DNA of 64,000 nucleotides from CAG-492 sp045643465 (GCA_045643465.1 JAZUKV010000033.1:1-64000), one strand, 5' to 3'. Shown: positions 1 through 8,861, counted from the first letter of the stretch. The notes: generated by a model from the sequence alone, not told the origin. Translations and numbers: made by a program.

Positions 1-249
1 TTAGTACGAGAGGACCAGGATGGACATACCGATGGTGTATCAGTTGTCACACCAGTGGCACGGCTGAGTAGCTAAGTATGGAAGGGATAAACGCTGAAAG
101 CATCTAAGTGTGAAGCCCACCCTAAGATAAGATATCTCATACCGTTAAGGTAGTAAGAATCCACGTAGACTATGTGGTTGATAGGTTGGAGGTGTAAGTG
201 TAGTGATACATGTAGCTGACCAATACTAATAATTCGAGGGCTTAACCAC
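1..249 (+). rRNA. 23S ribosomal RNA, 3' end (partial)
   Basis: The window opens inside the 23S gene. It starts in the highly conserved sarcin-ricin region (AGTACGAGAGGACC) and continues through domain VI to the usual end near GGGCTTAACC. Only the last ~250 nt are present; 16S and the rest of 23S lie outside the window. It is followed by 5S and tRNA-Asn, so this is the tail of an rRNA operon. The exact 3' end is set by analogy with other 23S genes. Confidence 0.95.
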
Positions 250-351
250 TAATATAAAAAAGAAGGTTGTTAAGTTTACTAAGATGAAAACTTTTTTCTA
301 TGTATTTTTGAGTGTGCTTCAAATAGAAAATTTGAAAAGTACATAAAACAT

Positions 352-470
352 TTCTGGTGATTATTATCTAAAGGGAAATACCTGTTCCCATGCCGAACAC
401 AGAAGTCAAGCCTTTAGATGCCGACGATATTTGCGAGTTACCTTGCCGAGAAAATAGGTTGTTGCCAGAT
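352..470 (+). rRNA. 5S ribosomal RNA (operon copy)
   Basis: The conserved 5S core CCGAACACAGAAGTCAAG is present. The ends pair as TCTGGTGA with TTGCCAGA (helix I). Helix III pairs ATCTAAAGG with CCTTTAGAT. It lies ~100 nt after 23S and 9 nt before tRNA-Asn. A second, clearly diverged 5S lies at 11,877-11,994. Confidence 0.93.
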
Positions 471-479
471 TTTTTATAT

Positions 480-555
480 TCCCTTTTAGCTCAGTTGGTA
501 GAGCGCTCGGCTGTTAACCGATAGGTCGTTGGTTCGAGTCCAACAAGAGGAGCCA
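480..555 (+). tRNA. tRNA-Asn (GTT), with an acceptor-stem mismatch
   Basis: Cloverleaf with D arm, anticodon loop CTGTTAA (anticodon GTT), T arm GTTGG/CCAAC and an encoded CCA. The acceptor stem reads TCCCTTT against AAGAGGA, which leaves a C-A mismatch at pair 4 and a T-G wobble at pair 5. The copy at 12,000-12,075 reads TCCTCTT and pairs perfectly. This operon copy is therefore the less canonical of the two. Confidence 0.93.
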
Positions 556-617
556 ATTCGAATTTTCGCCGAACTTTGTTAGAAACTCAGTTTCAACAAG
601 GGGTCGGCGATTTCGTG
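556..617 (+). other. Covarying stem-loop after tRNA-Asn (copy 1)
   Basis: Outer stem CGCCGA (567-572) pairs with TCGGCG (604-609). An inner hairpin pairs GAAAC with GTTTC. The same structure follows the second tRNA-Asn (12,087-12,127), where the outer arms have changed together to CGTCGAAC/GTTCGACG. No T-run follows, so it is not a classical terminator. It may be a processing or termination structure. Confidence 0.6.
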
Positions 618-684
618 TTTTATACAAAAAAATTACAAATTTAATAAACACTTTCTTTACAAGGTATAGTTATTTAAAAAATAA

Positions 685-725
685 AAACCAAAAAATCGCA
701 TGAAGTACATGCGGTTTTTTGGTTT
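685..725. terminator. Bidirectional intrinsic terminator
   Basis: AACCAAAAAATCGCATG pairs with CATGCGGTTTTTTGGTT, with A and T runs on the two sides. It serves both the rRNA/tRNA transcript from the left and the minus-strand gene that ends at 731. Confidence 0.85.
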
Positions 726-730
726 CTGGA

Positions 731-1123
731 TCAACGATAAGAAGCAGCTTGACGCATTATTTCTGCGGCATCATACTGCATACTTGCGGACTGTCTCTGT
801 ATAGTAGCAGCTTCATATTGAGTCGAAGCAGCTTGACTAACAGAGTTAGCAGCATCAAACTGTGTCAAAGCAGAATCTTTAATTTTGTTTGATGCGTCAT
901 CAATTGTTGAAGCAATTTGGCGATTTTGGCTGGTAATTTGCTCCATCATTTCAGCAAATTGGGCGAGAGTTCTATGCAGTGGGTGGATTTCAGTTGCACC
1001 AGAGATAAAATTTCTTTCTTCAAAAATGCCACTGAGCATTGCGGTTAAATTGTTGAGTGCCTGTGTATGCTCTTCTAGTGCCTGGGTATGCATCTGCATA
1101 GTTATCATTTCTTCATCTGTCAT
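731..1123 (-). CDS. Hypothetical coiled-coil protein with alanine-rich repeats
   Basis: Not recognised. A 130-residue, soluble, acidic N-terminus is followed by a helical C-terminal half made of an irregular ~12-residue repeat of the form QxxAAsxxxQAAS/TQYxAA. This looks like a long amphipathic helix or coiled coil. An upstream in-frame TTG is less likely as the start: GGAGG sits about 7 nt before the ATG at 1123. No signal peptide or membrane segment is visible. It shares the terminator at 685-725 with the rRNA operon. The repeat recalls tail-fibre or chemoreceptor-type helices, but nothing supports a function. Confidence 0.6.
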   Translation of the reverse strand: MTDEEMITMQMHTQALEEHTQALNNLTAMLSGIFEERNFISGATEIHPLHRTLAQFAEMMEQITSQNRQIASTIDDASNKIKDSALTQFDAANSVSQAASTQYEAATIQRQSASMQYDAAEIMRQAASYR

Positions 1124-1340
1124 TTTAGCTTCCTCCAATAAAATTTTATTGAACTTGTCGGAATCCTAATTTGTAGTTCATATCAAAAAAGGATTTTGGC
1201 AATTTGCCAGTAAAATAATTGTATCATAAATTATGTAAATAGTCAAATTTGGTTATTGTGGTTGTGCGTTTATAAGTATAGTAAAGATTAAAGTAAACAG
1301 ATAGGGCATACTAGAAGTAAAGCCAGATGAGTTAATATTG

Positions 1341-1376
1341 AAACCCCAGTTCACATTATAATAATGGACTGGGGTT
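1341..1376 (-). terminator. Hairpin downstream of the acyltransferase gene
   Basis: AACCCCAGT and ACTGGGGTT form a strong stem just after the stop of the minus-strand gene 1381-3609. The T-run on the minus strand is short and broken, so termination is probable rather than certain. The rest of the 1124-1380 gap shows nothing else I can name. Confidence 0.5.
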
Positions 1377-1380
1377 ATTC

Positions 1381-3609
1381 TTAATCGAGGTATTGTTTTA
1401 TTAAATTTATTAATGCTGATATGCCGTCATTGCTTAAATGAATATTATCAGACGTACTATATGACTTATTTTCTAAAATAGCACGCGAAAAGTCAATTAA
1501 TTTTATATTTGATAATTCAGATTGTTTAATAATATTAGTAGTATTTTCTGACATTGATACAATATAAATTTCTTTATCATTGCATAATGTTGATAGTTCA
1601 TTCCATTCTTGAGAGCTAATACAAAATGTAGAATCAAATAAAAATACAAGTTGATTTGTTAAAGAATTACTTTGTTTTTCATTTTGAAGAGCTTCCTTTA
1701 ATGATAGAAAATCAAAGTCTTTTTTGGAAACATATTTAGCATTGGGATAATTTATTTCTAAATCTTTGTAAGTACTTATTAAAAGCTCATTTCCATAAAA
1801 ACTTATATTTTTATTTAAAGTTTCATCACGCTCTTTTTGCAATGAAGCTTTCTTTTCAGAAATTTCATTCGAATAATATTTGTATATTTCGTCATAAATA
1901 ACTTGAGCAAAAGCTTCTTTTCCAGTAGCATTCAAGTGGACTTTATCTGAGATAAAATATTCAGGGTGTGGTCTAGTAATAGTATACCAATCAATTATAT
2001 GTAAATTATCATATTTTTCAGCTAATTTAAAAAGTTTATCATTTACTTTTACAATGCGATCATTAGGAACAGTTAGCCAAAATACATCCTTATCTTTGCA
2101 TATTTCCATTATTTTTATTTTATCTTCTTCTGAACAATCGCCATTGGCACCAAATTCTAAAATAATAGGATTACCAAGTTTTCCTTGCTCTTTTAATTTG
2201 GCAAGTGCATCTACAGCATAAGAGGCTATACGTAGATATTGTGCATCAATATACATATTAGGAAATTTTTTATATAATACTTTAGCATTATTTTCCATAA
2301 CGGAATCGCCCATAGCTACTGCTGGAATATTTGTAACCATCTCTGACAATTTATTTTCATCAGTATTAATTTCTTGTAAAGCTTTTTCAAATTCTTGCTG
2401 CTTTTCATTAAACATTTTTTCGTAAGATTCTTGTTTTTCAGATATAAGAGCTTCATTTTGAGAAAGTTGTTGTTTTAGTTGATTCATTTCCTCAGTATTA
2501 TCTTTTGTGATTGCAAATTTATATATACCAAATAATGTTAATAAAGCTAAAATGATTTTAAAAAAGTACTTAAATAAATATTTTTCTTTATTTGATGATA
2601 AGATATAATGAAAAATGCACGATAGTATTAAAAGAGTTGAGATAATTAATAGCAATTTAAAATTATCAAAAAAATGGGTGCATTGCCAGAAAAATATTAT
2701 TGGATATTGTAATAAATAAAATTCATAACTAATGCTAGAAAAATATTTAATGATTTTATCCAGCAAAGATTGGGAATCTTTTGACAAAATTATGCTATAA
2801 CTTATTATTCTGCAGGTTATTAAAGATGTAGCTAGCATACATATTGGATAGAATTTAGAGCTGGCATCTATTGTAAAAAATAGTGAAATAAGAAGCAGAA
2901 TATATGTAATATATATTGATATATGAATTTTTTTATTTTTAATAAATTTTGTTATAGTTGGTCCATAGTACATATTTATAAAGCCTAGGTTTAGTCCAAG
3001 AAATAATGAAAATGCTCTGCTTAAAGTATTATAATAGGAAGTCATAATATCTTGATTAGTACTTATAAAGTAAAAATAAATGCATCCACCAATTGATAAT
3101 AATGAAGTTATAATGCATGGAATTAGTTTATGAAATTTATCACCTAATTTGCGTAATGGTATATAAATTAATGGAAAAATTAAATCAAATTGTAATAAAA
3201 TTGATGTATACCATAAATGCATAAATGGTGAATTTATATGTTGAGCAAAATAATCCATATTCGCAGATAATTGCCAAAAATTATTGTATCCGAGTAAAAT
3301 AGATTTTACTTCAGGTTTTAAGCTTGGTAATGATATTTCAGGGAATAAAGATAGAAAAGCTATAGATGAAAATATAATAACAATTAAAGGAATATAAAGC
3401 TTAATTAAACGCGATTTGTAGTAGGTTTTTAGTGAGAATTTTTCTTTTTTCGATTCTGAAAAACAAGAAAGAAAGCTGCTGATAACGAAAAAACTACAAA
3501 CAGCCAAATAGCCACCTTTTAAAATATTTAAATGATATAATAGTACTGCAATGCAAGAAATTAATCTTAGTATATCTAAATGAATTAGATAATTTTTCTT
3601 CTGTTCCAT
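1381..3609 (-). CDS. Acyltransferase-3 / SGNH protein, OatA-like
   Basis: A 742-residue membrane protein. The N-terminal ~360 residues form an acyltransferase-3 domain of about ten membrane segments, beginning with the family motif LDILRLISC and a later H. A coiled-coil linker (~370-420) leads to an SGNH esterase/transferase domain with GDS at 434-436 and the DxxH signature DKVHL near 554. The family (OatA type) acetylates cell-wall or surface glycans on the outer face. Unusually, a further ~120-residue C-terminal region ends in a second DxxH-like motif (SDNIHLSNDG, ~719-728) without a GDS, which looks like a degenerate second SGNH domain. GGAGGT precedes the ATG. The acetylation target is inferred from the family. 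Confidence 0.82.
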   Translation of the reverse strand: MEQKKNYLIHLDILRLISCIAVLLYHLNILKGGYLAVCSFFVISSFLSCFSESKKEKFSLKTYYKSRLIKLYIPLIVIIFSSIAFLSLFPEISLPSLKPEVKSILLGYNNFWQLSANMDYFAQHINSPFMHLWYTSILLQFDLIFPLIYIPLRKLGDKFHKLIPCIITSLLSIGGCIYFYFISTNQDIMTSYYNTLSRAFSLFLGLNLGFINMYYGPTITKFIKNKKIHISIYITYILLLISLFFTIDASSKFYPICMLATSLITCRIISYSIILSKDSQSLLDKIIKYFSSISYEFYLLQYPIIFFWQCTHFFDNFKLLLIISTLLILSCIFHYILSSNKEKYLFKYFFKIILALLTLFGIYKFAITKDNTEEMNQLKQQLSQNEALISEKQESYEKMFNEKQQEFEKALQEINTDENKLSEMVTNIPAVAMGDSVMENNAKVLYKKFPNMYIDAQYLRIASYAVDALAKLKEQGKLGNPIILEFGANGDCSEEDKIKIMEICKDKDVFWLTVPNDRIVKVNDKLFKLAEKYDNLHIIDWYTITRPHPEYFISDKVHLNATGKEAFAQVIYDEIYKYYSNEISEKKASLQKERDETLNKNISFYGNELLISTYKDLEINYPNAKYVSKKDFDFLSLKEALQNEKQSNSLTNQLVFLFDSTFCISSQEWNELSTLCNDKEIYIVSMSENTTNIIKQSELSNIKLIDFSRAILENKSYSTSDNIHLSNDGISALINLIKQYLD

Positions 3610-3689
3610 AATAAGCTACCTCCATTTTTTTTAGTATATAAAACAATAAATTATAAGTCAATATTTGTCGAATAAAAACAAAAAGATAA

Positions 3690-3727
3690 AAAGAAAAAAT
3701 CTCGCAAGCAGCGAGATTTTTTCTTTC
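3690..3727. terminator. Bidirectional intrinsic terminator
   Basis: AAAGAAAAAATCTCGC and GCGAGATTTTTTCTTT form a long stem with flanking A/T runs. It starts directly after the stop of the minus-strand gene at 3728. Confidence 0.85.
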
Positions 3728-4285
3728 TTATGCGAAGAATGATTCTATAACAACTTCATTAGTAATTATAGTGCCATTTTCGCAAATGAGGTAGCCGGAG
3801 TTTGCATCTTTAATAGCATACAAGTTTGACTGATTATTGAAAAAATAAGTAAAATTTGTAGTGCCACAAAGAAAAGCAAAGTCCCAAAGAGCTGTTTTAT
3901 TATTTTCGGGTATTTGACTTTCTGATGTTTGGCTGAAAATACCACAATAGCTAGCATGAAAATCGTAAACATTGTTAAATTCAAACAAAAAACATTCCAT
4001 ATGCTGTATAAAGTCTAAAACATTGAAATTTTTTGGATGACTACAACAAAAACTCCATATTTGCTTTAAAGCCAATTCGCTTAAATGAGCCTTATATAAT
4101 GGCTCTGGAGATTGGTTTGAAATGATATTTTCAAATTCACAATCATTACAGTTGATATCAGTATTTTCACCGAAATAAGAGCTGTAAAAGGGAATAAGCG
4201 ATTGCCAACTTGTGGTTGCTACTCGGGTGACTAAGCTATGTGCATAAATGCATTCATTGTGGGTTAACTGCCGAATTTTATCCAT
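3728..4285 (-). CDS. Hypothetical cytosolic protein, 185 aa
   Basis: Not recognised. The protein is soluble, rich in Cys, Asn, Phe and Tyr, with no signal peptide or membrane segment. Cys pairs such as NCNDC (~46-50) could bind metal, but spacing elsewhere gives no clear finger. The ribosome site AAGGAGG lies 8 nt before the ATG. It is a single-gene unit with its own terminator and stands divergently from lemA (4469). The base use is slightly less AT-rich than in neighbouring genes. Confidence 0.6.
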   Translation of the reverse strand: MDKIRQLTHNECIYAHSLVTRVATTSWQSLIPFYSSYFGENTDINCNDCEFENIISNQSPEPLYKAHLSELALKQIWSFCCSHPKNFNVLDFIQHMECFLFEFNNVYDFHASYCGIFSQTSESQIPENNKTALWDFAFLCGTTNFTYFFNNQSNLYAIKDANSGYLICENGTIITNEVVIESFFA

Positions 4286-4468
4286 TATAAAGCCTCCTTA
4301 AATAATAAAAATGTGTATAATATCAACCAAAAGGTTAACTATAATTATATCAGCATTATACATAAAATACAAGTTAAAAAGTTGATTTTGTAATAAGTAT
4401 TTGCCAGAATCGTAATTGACAATAAGAAATTGTTATTATATAATTCGGATTAGAATAGGAGGAGAAAT

Positions 4469-5038
4469 ATGAAAAAATCAAATATTTTGATAATATCAAT
4501 TATAGCTGTTATAGTAATTATTGTAGTGATGGTTATAGGAAAATATAATAGTATATTGTCACAAAATGAACAAGTAGAAGCAAGCACTTCGAATTTAGAT
4601 GTAATGCTTCAAAGAAGAGCAGATTTGATACCAAATCTAGTAAATGTTGTTAAAGGATATGTAAGTCATGAAGATGAAGTTATAAATACTGTTACAGAAG
4701 CAAGAGAAAAACTTGTTAATTCTAATACTGTTGCTGAAAAATCAAAAGCAAATGATGAATTAACATCAGCTCTTAATAATCTTATGGTTATAGTAGAAAA
4801 CTATCCAGATTTAAAATCATCAGCCAATTTTACACAATTATCTGATGAATTAGCAGGAACAGAAAATAGAATTGCTGTAGCAAGAAGAGATTGTAATACA
4901 GATATAAAAAATTACAATTTAAGTATAAAAAAATTCCCAGGTAATTTAGTAGCTGGAATATTTGGATTTAATGAAAAAACTTATTTTGAAACAGATGAAA
5001 GTAATAAAAATGTACCAGAAGTAAACTTTACAAAATAA
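4469..5038 (+). CDS. lemA: LemA family protein
   Basis: 189 residues. An N-terminal membrane anchor (~4-24) is followed by the helical LemA domain, which carries the signature RRADLIPNLV (~49-58) and the later ENRIAVARRDCN segment. LemA proteins are membrane-anchored with the helical part exposed; their biochemical role is poorly known. In many bacteria lemA sits directly before a TPM-domain gene, and that holds here (next gene 5105). AGGAGG precedes the ATG. The start and length match the family. Confidence 0.93.
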   Translation: MKKSNILIISIIAVIVIIVVMVIGKYNSILSQNEQVEASTSNLDVMLQRRADLIPNLVNVVKGYVSHEDEVINTVTEAREKLVNSNTVAEKSKANDELTSALNNLMVIVENYPDLKSSANFTQLSDELAGTENRIAVARRDCNTDIKNYNLSIKKFPGNLVAGIFGFNEKTYFETDESNKNVPEVNFTK

Positions 5039-5044
5039 TAATTA

Positions 5045-5080
5045 CCGTCATGAATAGTATATACTATTTAATGGCGGATT
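5045..5080 (+). terminator. Intercistronic hairpin between lemA and the TPM gene
   Basis: CCGTCAT (5045-5051) pairs with ATGGCGG (5071-5077), with a second palindrome AATAGT/ACTATT inside and ATTATTTTT after. It could reduce read-through from lemA into the next gene or protect the lemA 3' end. Confidence 0.6.
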
Positions 5081-5104
5081 ATTTTTATAAAATTGGAGGG
5101 AAAA

Positions 5105-6025
5105 ATGAAAATAAAGAAAATATTAAAAGCTTTAGTGATATTTTTTATTTTGGCAACAATAAGTTATAAAACTTTTGCAACGAATGTAAAACCAACAAAT
5201 GATTTTTACGTAAATGATTATGCCAATTTACTAAGTGAAGATGTAAAGCAATATATAATTAATTCTAATATTGAATTAAATAGGCAAACAGGAGCACAAA
5301 TTGTTGTAGTAACAGTTCAATCTTTAGAAGGAAGATCTATTGAAGAATTTGCAACAGAGCTATTTCGTGAATTTGGTATAGGTGATAAAGAAAAAAATAA
5401 TGGATTGTTATTATTATTGGCACTTGATGAAAGACTATTTAGAGTAGAGGTAGGTTATGGATTAGAGGGATTATTGCCAGATGCTAGAACAGGAAGAATT
5501 CAGGATGAATGTTTAATTCCATATTTAAAAGAAAATAAGTGGGATGAAGGAATAAAAAATGGATTTAGTGCTTTTTTGAAAATAATTGCTGATGAATACA
5601 ATGTTGATGTAAATGTGCAAGAGTTTACAGGGAATATTGATACTAATAATGAGAGCGGTGACGACCAATTTGCAGATTTCGCTTTGATATTTTTTGGATT
5701 TTGGATAACTAGAAATATCGTAAGAACCACAGAAACTGTATTAGGTAAGATTTTCAAAATCTTATGGATAGTAATTTTGTCTTTCTTTACATTTATTTTG
5801 CTTGTACTTTCTACGAATTCGGTTTTATATTTCTGCATAAATCTAGGATTGACAGTTGCAGGAGCTGTAATTGCAATAGTTATGAATAAAATGGGATGGC
5901 TAGATAGCATAGAAGGAATTATATTAAGCGGAAGCTCATTTGGAGGAGGAGGCTCTTCAGGAGGAGGAGGTTCTTCAGGAGGAGGAGGCTCTTCTGGTGG
6001 TGGCGGAAGTAGTAGAGGATTTTAA
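5105..6025 (+). CDS. TPM domain protein, YgcG family
   Basis: 306 residues: signal peptide (~1-26), extracytoplasmic TPM domain (~33-150, with VNDYANLLS, the RQTGAQIVVVTV strand and GYGLEGLLPD), membrane segments (~190-255), and a C-terminal tail of repeated GGGGSS units ending in RGF. This glycine/serine tail is typical of the family. TPM proteins are linked to membrane-associated repair or quality control in other systems. The ATG at 5105 is preferred over the upstream TTG, because GGAGGG sits just before it. It follows lemA and forms the usual LemA/TPM pair. Confidence 0.9.
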   Translation: MKIKKILKALVIFFILATISYKTFATNVKPTNDFYVNDYANLLSEDVKQYIINSNIELNRQTGAQIVVVTVQSLEGRSIEEFATELFREFGIGDKEKNNGLLLLLALDERLFRVEVGYGLEGLLPDARTGRIQDECLIPYLKENKWDEGIKNGFSAFLKIIADEYNVDVNVQEFTGNIDTNNESGDDQFADFALIFFGFWITRNIVRTTETVLGKIFKILWIVILSFFTFILLVLSTNSVLYFCINLGLTVAGAVIAIVMNKMGWLDSIEGIILSGSSFGGGGSSGGGGSSGGGGSSGGGGSSRGF

Positions 6026-6076
6026 AATAGATGTGTAATACATGATATAATTAAAAAATATTAAATGGAGTTAATT

Positions 6077-7114
6077 ATGAGAAAACATTATTTAGATAAT
6101 ATAAGAATCGTAGCGATATTGTTCTTATTTCCATATCATGCATTTATGATTTGGAATAATTATGGAACTAAGTTTTATGTATGGGGGGGAGATAGTAATA
6201 TATTAAGCTCTCTTATTATACTTGTAAGTCCATGGCTTATGCCAATAGTATTTATTATTGCAGGTATGTCTGCAAGGTATTCATTAGAAAAACGAAGTAT
6301 GAAGGAATTTATAAAAGAAAGAATTAAAAAAATATTAATTCCATTTATCAGTGGTTTAGTATTACTAGTGCCAATACAAACATTATATGCACGTAAATTC
6401 TTTTTTGGTTATAATGGAGGATTTTTAGATAATTTTAAATATTTTTTCACACATTTTTCCGATTTTAATGGGTATGACGGTATGTTTACTTTTGGTCATT
6501 TATGGTTTTTACTATATTTATTTATTATTGCTTTAATAAGTTTATTAGTAATAAAAAATGTAAAGTTAAAAAATGTCGGAAACAAAATAAATATATTTGT
6601 AATTTTATTATTGTTTATTCCAATTTTTCTTTCACATCAGATAGGCAATTTTGGAGGACAAAGTATAGGAAAATATCTACTATTATACCTATTTGGGTAT
6701 TATTTGTTTAATGATGAGTTTATAAATAAAATAGTAAATTATAAAAAGATTATTCTGCCAGTATTTGTGGTATCACAAATTGCTCTTGTAATTGTATATT
6801 TTAAATATAGTTATTATGAAGATTTGCTTGTGAATTTTGTAGGTTGGTTAGGAATATTATCTGGCATAATTTTAGGAAATTTGTTCTTTAATAAAGAATA
6901 TAAATTTACTAAATATTTTAGAAAAGCATCATTTCCGATTTACATATTACATCAAACTATATTAGTAATAATTGGTTATTATGCTCTAATGTGGATTGAT
7001 AATATTTTCTTACAAGTAAGTATAATTATTTTTGGTAGCTTAATATTAACAATATTAGCTTATGAAATTATTAAAAGAATTCCTATTGTAAAAAAGCTGA
7101 TAGCAATACAATAA
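6077..7114 (+). CDS. Acyltransferase-3 family membrane protein
   Basis: 345 residues with about ten hydrophobic segments and the family opening LDNIRIVAILFLFPYHAF, including the conserved His. There is no SGNH extension, unlike the protein at 1381-3609. Such proteins transfer acyl groups to membrane or surface glycans; the substrate is unknown. I chose the ATG at 6077, since the GGAG at 6067-6070 overlaps an upstream in-frame ATG at 6065. It sits between the TPM gene and a metallo-hydrolase gene with short gaps, so co-transcription is possible. Confidence 0.85.
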   Translation: MRKHYLDNIRIVAILFLFPYHAFMIWNNYGTKFYVWGGDSNILSSLIILVSPWLMPIVFIIAGMSARYSLEKRSMKEFIKERIKKILIPFISGLVLLVPIQTLYARKFFFGYNGGFLDNFKYFFTHFSDFNGYDGMFTFGHLWFLLYLFIIALISLLVIKNVKLKNVGNKINIFVILLLFIPIFLSHQIGNFGGQSIGKYLLLYLFGYYLFNDEFINKIVNYKKIILPVFVVSQIALVIVYFKYSYYEDLLVNFVGWLGILSGIILGNLFFNKEYKFTKYFRKASFPIYILHQTILVIIGYYALMWIDNIFLQVSIIIFGSLILTILAYEIIKRIPIVKKLIAIQ

Positions 7115-7190
7115 AAAATTAATAATTATTACAATATCTCTAGGAATGTAGAATGTTAGATTAAAGTAACTACAATTGAAAGGGGAAAAA

Positions 7191-7796
7191 ATGATACAAC
7201 TTTTGAAGTATGGAAATACAAATTGTTATTATATAGAAGGTAAAAAAGGTAGTTTATTAATAGATACAGATTGGGCAGGTACCTTAAAAGCTTTTTATAA
7301 AAAAATAAAAGAATTATATATAAAAAAGATTGATTATCTTGTTATTACTCATTTTCACCCAGATCATATGGGAATAGCACAAGATATAATTAATATGGGA
7401 ACGAAATTATTGCTAATAGATGTTCAAAAAGAGCATATGCATAGTGCTGATAACATTTTTCAAAAAGATAAAAGTATTCAGTTTAATCCGATAAATACGA
7501 ATCCTGTAATAATATCTTGCGAACAAAGTAGGAAATTTTTAGAAGATTTAGGAATAGATGGGGAAATAATATATACACCAGGTCATAGTGAGGATAGTAT
7601 TTCTATTATTTTGGATGATGGAAGTGCATTTGTAGGAGATTTAAATGATTTGAAATCAGCGATTATGCTAAATGATGAAAAAATAAATGATAGTTGGAAT
7701 AAAATATTAAGTCATAATATATCAAAAATATACTATGGTCACCATGAACAAACTATCAGTAATATTAAAAAGATAGAAGATACGTTAATTAATTGA
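7191..7796 (+). CDS. MBL-fold metallo-hydrolase
   Basis: 201 residues with the complete metallo-beta-lactamase-fold metal site: HFHPDH (54-59), the later GHSEDS histidine, the GDLND aspartate and a C-terminal YYGHHE histidine. The length fits the small glyoxalase-II-like hydrolases. The substrate cannot be told from sequence. The ATG at 7191 is preferred to an upstream TTG, because AAGGGG lies just before it. No signal peptide, so it acts in the cytosol. Confidence 0.88.
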   Translation: MIQLLKYGNTNCYYIEGKKGSLLIDTDWAGTLKAFYKKIKELYIKKIDYLVITHFHPDHMGIAQDIINMGTKLLLIDVQKEHMHSADNIFQKDKSIQFNPINTNPVIISCEQSRKFLEDLGIDGEIIYTPGHSEDSISIILDDGSAFVGDLNDLKSAIMLNDEKINDSWNKILSHNISKIYYGHHEQTISNIKKIEDTLIN

Positions 7797-7924
7797 TAAA
7801 ATGATTGGTAAGAGCTTTAATTACAAAGCTCTTACTTTTTTTGTATTATATAGTTACAATTTATTGTGGGAAATTTAAGATATTTAAATTTTCTTTTATT
7901 TTTATAAAAAAGTGCAAAAAAATA

Positions 7925-7975
7925 TTGACATATATATCGAACTGCGTTATACTATATAACGAAGTACGATATATA
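7925..7975 (+). promoter_or_regulatory. Consensus promoter inside nested operator palindromes (PadR)
   Basis: TTGACA (7925-7930), 17-nt spacer, TATACT (7948-7953). The promoter lies inside a perfect 9-bp inverted repeat TATATATCG (7931-7939) / CGATATATA (7967-7975) and contains a second one, CGTTATA (7945-7951) / TATAACG (7955-7961), over the -10 box. This is as expected for an autoregulated PadR operon. Confidence 0.8.
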
Positions 7976-7987
7976 GAGGTGAGATAT

Positions 7988-8323
7988 ATGGCGAATTTAG
8001 ATGCACATATTAAAAAAGTATATGTTCCAATGACAGAAACTGGATTCTATATTTTATTTTGTCTTCAAGAAGAAATGCATGGGTATAATATAGGACTAAA
8101 AGTCAAAGAGATGACAAATGGAGAGGTTACTATTACTCCTGGAACAATGTATGGAACTTTATCAAAAATGGAGAAAGATAAATTGATATCTTTTGTAAAA
8201 GAAGAAGAAAAAAGAAGATTTTATATTATTACTGAATTAGGTAAAAAAGTATTAAATCTAGAACTTCAAAGAATTGAAAGATTATATAAAAATAGTAAAG
8301 GAGATGTTTATAATGGTAGATAA
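7988..8323 (+). CDS. PadR family transcriptional regulator
   Basis: About 111 residues with the PadR winged-helix DNA-binding domain: HGYNIGLKVKEMT, then TPGTMYGTLSKMEKDKLI, then the wing KRRFYIITELGKKVL. It belongs to the short PadR type that lacks a long C-terminal domain. The frame is open further upstream, but only the ATG at 7988 has a ribosome site (GAGGTGAG) and it lies after the promoter. It overlaps the next gene by 11 nt, and the DUF2812 partner is the usual neighbour of such regulators. Confidence 0.9.
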   Translation: MANLDAHIKKVYVPMTETGFYILFCLQEEMHGYNIGLKVKEMTNGEVTITPGTMYGTLSKMEKDKLISFVKEEEKRRFYIITELGKKVLNLELQRIERLYKNSKGDVYNGR

Positions 8324-8861
8324 AAAAGAAAGACATTTTTTTTTGTTACCAGAATTTGAAAAAGAAGAAGAATATTTAATGGAGATGGCAAAGAAAGGGT
8401 ATCTTTTAGAAAAAGTTAGTATCACAGGAAAATATTATTTTAAAAAGAGCAATCCTGCAAATATGATTTATCGTATTGATTTTAATCCAGATAAGGATTT
8501 TGAAAGTTATATTCAAATGTATAAAGATTATGGATGGGAGTATATTCAAGATTTAAATGGCTTTAGTTATTTCCGTAAAGTAAATGATGGTACTGAAAAT
8601 GAAATATTTAATGATATTGAATCAAAAATAGATATGATTGAAAAAATTAGCAATCGCAGGATGTTACCGATAATAATTATATTTTTATGTACTGTTATTC
8701 CTAATGTAATTAGAATGACTATAAATGAAACATTTACAGATACTGTATCAATTATATTTTATGCTTTTTGGATAGTATTGTTAGTTGTGTATATTTATAC
8801 AATTACTAGATGTACAATAGGATTTAATAAATTAAGAGAAAAGTATAATATAAAAAAATAG
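8313..8861 (+). CDS. DUF2812 membrane protein (PadR partner)
   Basis: 182 residues. The N-terminal ~105 residues match DUF2812 (FLLPEFEKEEEYLMEMAKKG, then a YRIDFNP strand and YKDYGWEYIQ). Two membrane segments follow (~115-135 and ~145-165). DUF2812 proteins are commonly encoded directly after PadR regulators, and a sensing or anti-repressor role has been suggested, but the mechanism is not known. The ATG at 8313 has AAGGAG upstream and overlaps the PadR stop, so the two are translationally coupled. Confidence 0.87.
   Translation: MVDKKERHFFLLPEFEKEEEYLMEMAKKGYLLEKVSITGKYYFKKSNPANMIYRIDFNPDKDFESYIQMYKDYGWEYIQDLNGFSYFRKVNDGTENEIFNDIESKIDMIEKISNRRMLPIIIIFLCTVIPNVIRMTINETFTDTVSIIFYAFWIVLLVVYIYTITRCTIGFNKLREKYNIKK

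Noticed and set aside
5932..6020. GGAGGA-rich tandem repeat as a regulatory or CRISPR-like array
   Set aside because: It codes for the normal Gly/Ser tail of TPM-domain proteins.
7805..7987. N-terminal extension of the PadR protein
   Set aside because: The extension contains the promoter and operator and has no ribosome site; the family starts near the ATG at 7988.
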